A stretch of 14,373 bases of DNA, taken from NCBI GenBank assembly GCA_036501535.1, contig DASYAE010000126.1, forward strand, positions 1-14,373, written 5' to 3'. This DNA comes from DASYAE01 sp036501535. GTDB taxonomy: Bacteria; Actinomycetota; Actinomycetes; Streptomycetales; Catenulisporaceae. Positions 13,158-14,373 of this stretch are shown piece by piece. The position numbers and the translations under genes are program-made. The notes beneath the pieces are model-generated. The model searched no databases, was not told where the DNA came from, and was given only the letters and a program-made list of their open reading frames with translations. How positions within the stretch are numbered: position 1 is the first letter of the stretch; the number at the start of each line of letters is the position of its first letter.

Positions 13158-14222
13158 TCAGTGGCCGGAACCGGGGTCTCCGGGTTCGGCTTTGAGGCGT
13201 CGACGCAGGTTCCGAGCCTCCTGCTTGCGGCCGAGTTTGTCGAGCAGGTTCGCCTGGATCTGCTGGGCGGAGCGCAGTTTCGGGGCCAGGCCGGGCAAGG
13301 CCGGGCCGTGTCGGCGGTAGAGTTCGATGGCCTGCTCGATGGCGGTGAGTGCTTCGGGCCGGCGCCGCTTGTGCGACAGCAATCTGCCGAGCGTGTGCAA
13401 GGCGAGCGCGAGGCCGGGTTCGTGTGCGGCCGGCTCGGCTGCAGCCAGCCGCCGCCAGATCTCCACCGCCTGCTCGATGGGCGCCAGGGCGGACCCGTAA
13501 AGCCGCCCGTCCGCCAGGATGGCGCCGTACGTCTGCAGACAATTGGCGAATTCAGGCTCGTAGACGCCGGGATTGCTCGCGGCCAGCCGCCAGTAGATCT
13601 CGCTCGCCTCCTCGATCGCGGTCATGGCCTGCCAGCGCTTCGTGCGCATCGGCACCAGGCGCTGGGCGAGGCTGTGCAACGAGCGAGCGAGGTCAGATTC
13701 GTAGGCGGCCGGATCGGCGGCGGCCAGCCGCCGGCGGATCTGCACCGCCTCCTGCTCCAGGCTCAGCGCGTCCAGCGACCGTCTCACCTCCCCCAGGCTC
13801 ATGCTGTAGTTGGACAGGGCAGCGGCAAGGGCGGGTTCATAGTCGGCGGGATCGGCTGCGGCCAGCCGCCGGCAAAGCTGCACCGACTGCTCGGCGGCGA
13901 CGACAGCTTCCCGGTGTCGCCCGACCCGCTTCAGATACACGGCGAGGCTGTGCAGACATTCGGCCAGGCCGAATTCGTATGCGGCGGGGTCGTCGTCGGC
14001 CAGCCGCCGCCAGATCTCGATCGCCTCTTCAGTCGCGGCCAGCGCCTCCGGCTCCCGCCCGGCCTCCTGCAGGTGCGCTCCGACGTCGTGCAGCCGGTCG
14101 GCGAGGTCGGCTTCAAAGCCGGGATCGTCGGCAGCCAGCCGTCGAAAGTGCTGCAACTGTTGTTCCTCGGCGGCCAACTCCGCCTGCGGCCCGTACACCG
14201 CCGGCTCCGATTCCTCGCCCAT
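13158..14222 (-). CDS. TPR-like repeat protein (seven repeats of about 46-48 residues)
   Basis: 354 residues from ATG 14222; the upstream sequence is G-rich but has no clean Shine-Dalgarno. The whole protein is seven tandem repeats of about 46-48 residues. Most open with RRLAAADPAAYE or a variant and contain an A-L-H-SLA helix followed by EALxAIEQAVEIW. The first and last copies are degenerate. This is the long tetratricopeptide variety common in actinobacterial multi-domain proteins, where the repeats form a superhelical protein-binding scaffold. Here no enzymatic domain (NB-ARC, CHAT or protease) is attached, so the protein is repeats only, with a basic C-terminal tail. No signal peptide or membrane span is seen, so it is probably cytoplasmic. 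Partner unknown. It converges on the 157-residue gene 41 nt away; a functional link is not implied. Confidence 0.88.
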   Translation of the reverse strand: MGEESEPAVYGPQAELAAEEQQLQHFRRLAADDPGFEADLADRLHDVGAHLQEAGREPEALAATEEAIEIWRRLADDDPAAYEFGLAECLHSLAVYLKRVGRHREAVVAAEQSVQLCRRLAAADPADYEPALAAALSNYSMSLGEVRRSLDALSLEQEAVQIRRRLAAADPAAYESDLARSLHSLAQRLVPMRTKRWQAMTAIEEASEIYWRLAASNPGVYEPEFANCLQTYGAILADGRLYGSALAPIEQAVEIWRRLAAAEPAAHEPGLALALHTLGRLLSHKRRRPEALTAIEQAIELYRRHGPALPGLAPKLRSAQQIQANLLDKLGRKQEARNLRRRLKAEPGDPGSGH

Positions 14223-14285
14223 CCCGCCCCCGCCCCGCGGTCCGCGCCGCTTCGCGGCTCAACCAGAGCATGACAGGGCCCGATG

Positions 14286-14314
14286 AGAATAACAAGGCTC
14301 TGCGGCCACGTGAA
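14286..14314 (-). promoter_or_regulatory. Candidate promoter of the TPR gene
   Basis: Read on the minus strand, TTCACG (14314-14309) is followed after 17 bp by TATTCT (14291-14286), each matching four of six consensus bases. It lies about 64-92 nt upstream of the ATG at 14222. A CACGTG palindrome (14307-14312) overlaps the -35. The remaining sequence to the right edge (14315-14373) shows nothing I can support. Confidence 0.3.
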
Positions 14315-14373
14315 CGTCCCGCACCACCCACAAGCGGCTGGGCCCGCCGGCCGCGGCTTCGCGGTCCGCTGCC

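Noticed and set aside
13161..14273. 370-codon + strand frame opposite the TPR gene
   Set aside because: Its internal repeats are only the antisense of the RRLAAADPAAYE repeats, and no start is supported.

Overview
The window looks like actinobacterial DNA, from a Streptomyces-type or related high-GC Actinomycetota. GC is high (a hand count of 9301-9360 gives 47/60). GTG and TTG starts are common, genes overlap by GTGA/ATGA, and families typical of the group are present: IclR regulator, DUF3311 plus sodium:solute symporter, and degenerate TPR arrays. No rRNA, tRNA, CRISPR array, transposase or integrase was seen.

Region 1 (1-2896) looks accessory. A small cysteine-rich protein enters from the left edge on the + strand. 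Converging on it is a three-gene minus-strand cassette, transcribed from about 2850 down to 550. Its first gene carries three copies of an aromatic repeat (YD-x5-Y-x-W) and is broken by a one-base frameshift near 2627-2634. The second encodes an acidic protein of unknown function. The third has a poly-aspartate, basic, disordered N-terminus and a probable DNA/RNA non-specific nuclease-like domain, and is clearly lower in GC than the rest of the window. A GC-rich hairpin at 514-538 separates the converging genes. I do not recognise the cassette as a described system, and it is the most novel part of the window.

Region 2 (2986-12587) is a divergently organised catabolic cluster. Leftwards from 8557 run five tightly packed genes: aldehyde dehydrogenase, a sugar-phosphate-isomerase/epimerase-like TIM barrel, a KstD/fumarate-reductase-like flavoprotein, an IclR-family regulator and a beta-hydroxyacid dehydrogenase. 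Junctions are 10-nt and 4-nt overlaps, a 4-nt gap and a 4-nt overlap. Rightwards from 8670 run a thiamine-diphosphate enzyme of the acetolactate synthase superfamily, a DUF3311 protein, an MctP-like sodium:solute symporter, and a 41-residue stump of an FAD/NAD(P)-binding oxidoreductase. The 112-bp divergent spacer holds a good candidate promoter and repeated TACGCAA boxes, a plausible IclR operator. The inferred theme is uptake of a small carboxylic acid, ThDP-dependent C-C chemistry on a 2-oxo acid giving an aldehyde, and NAD-linked oxidation. The substrate cannot be read from sequence.

Region 3 (12643-14373) holds an uncharacterised 157-residue protein and, convergent with it, a seven-repeat TPR-like protein with a candidate promoter at the right edge.
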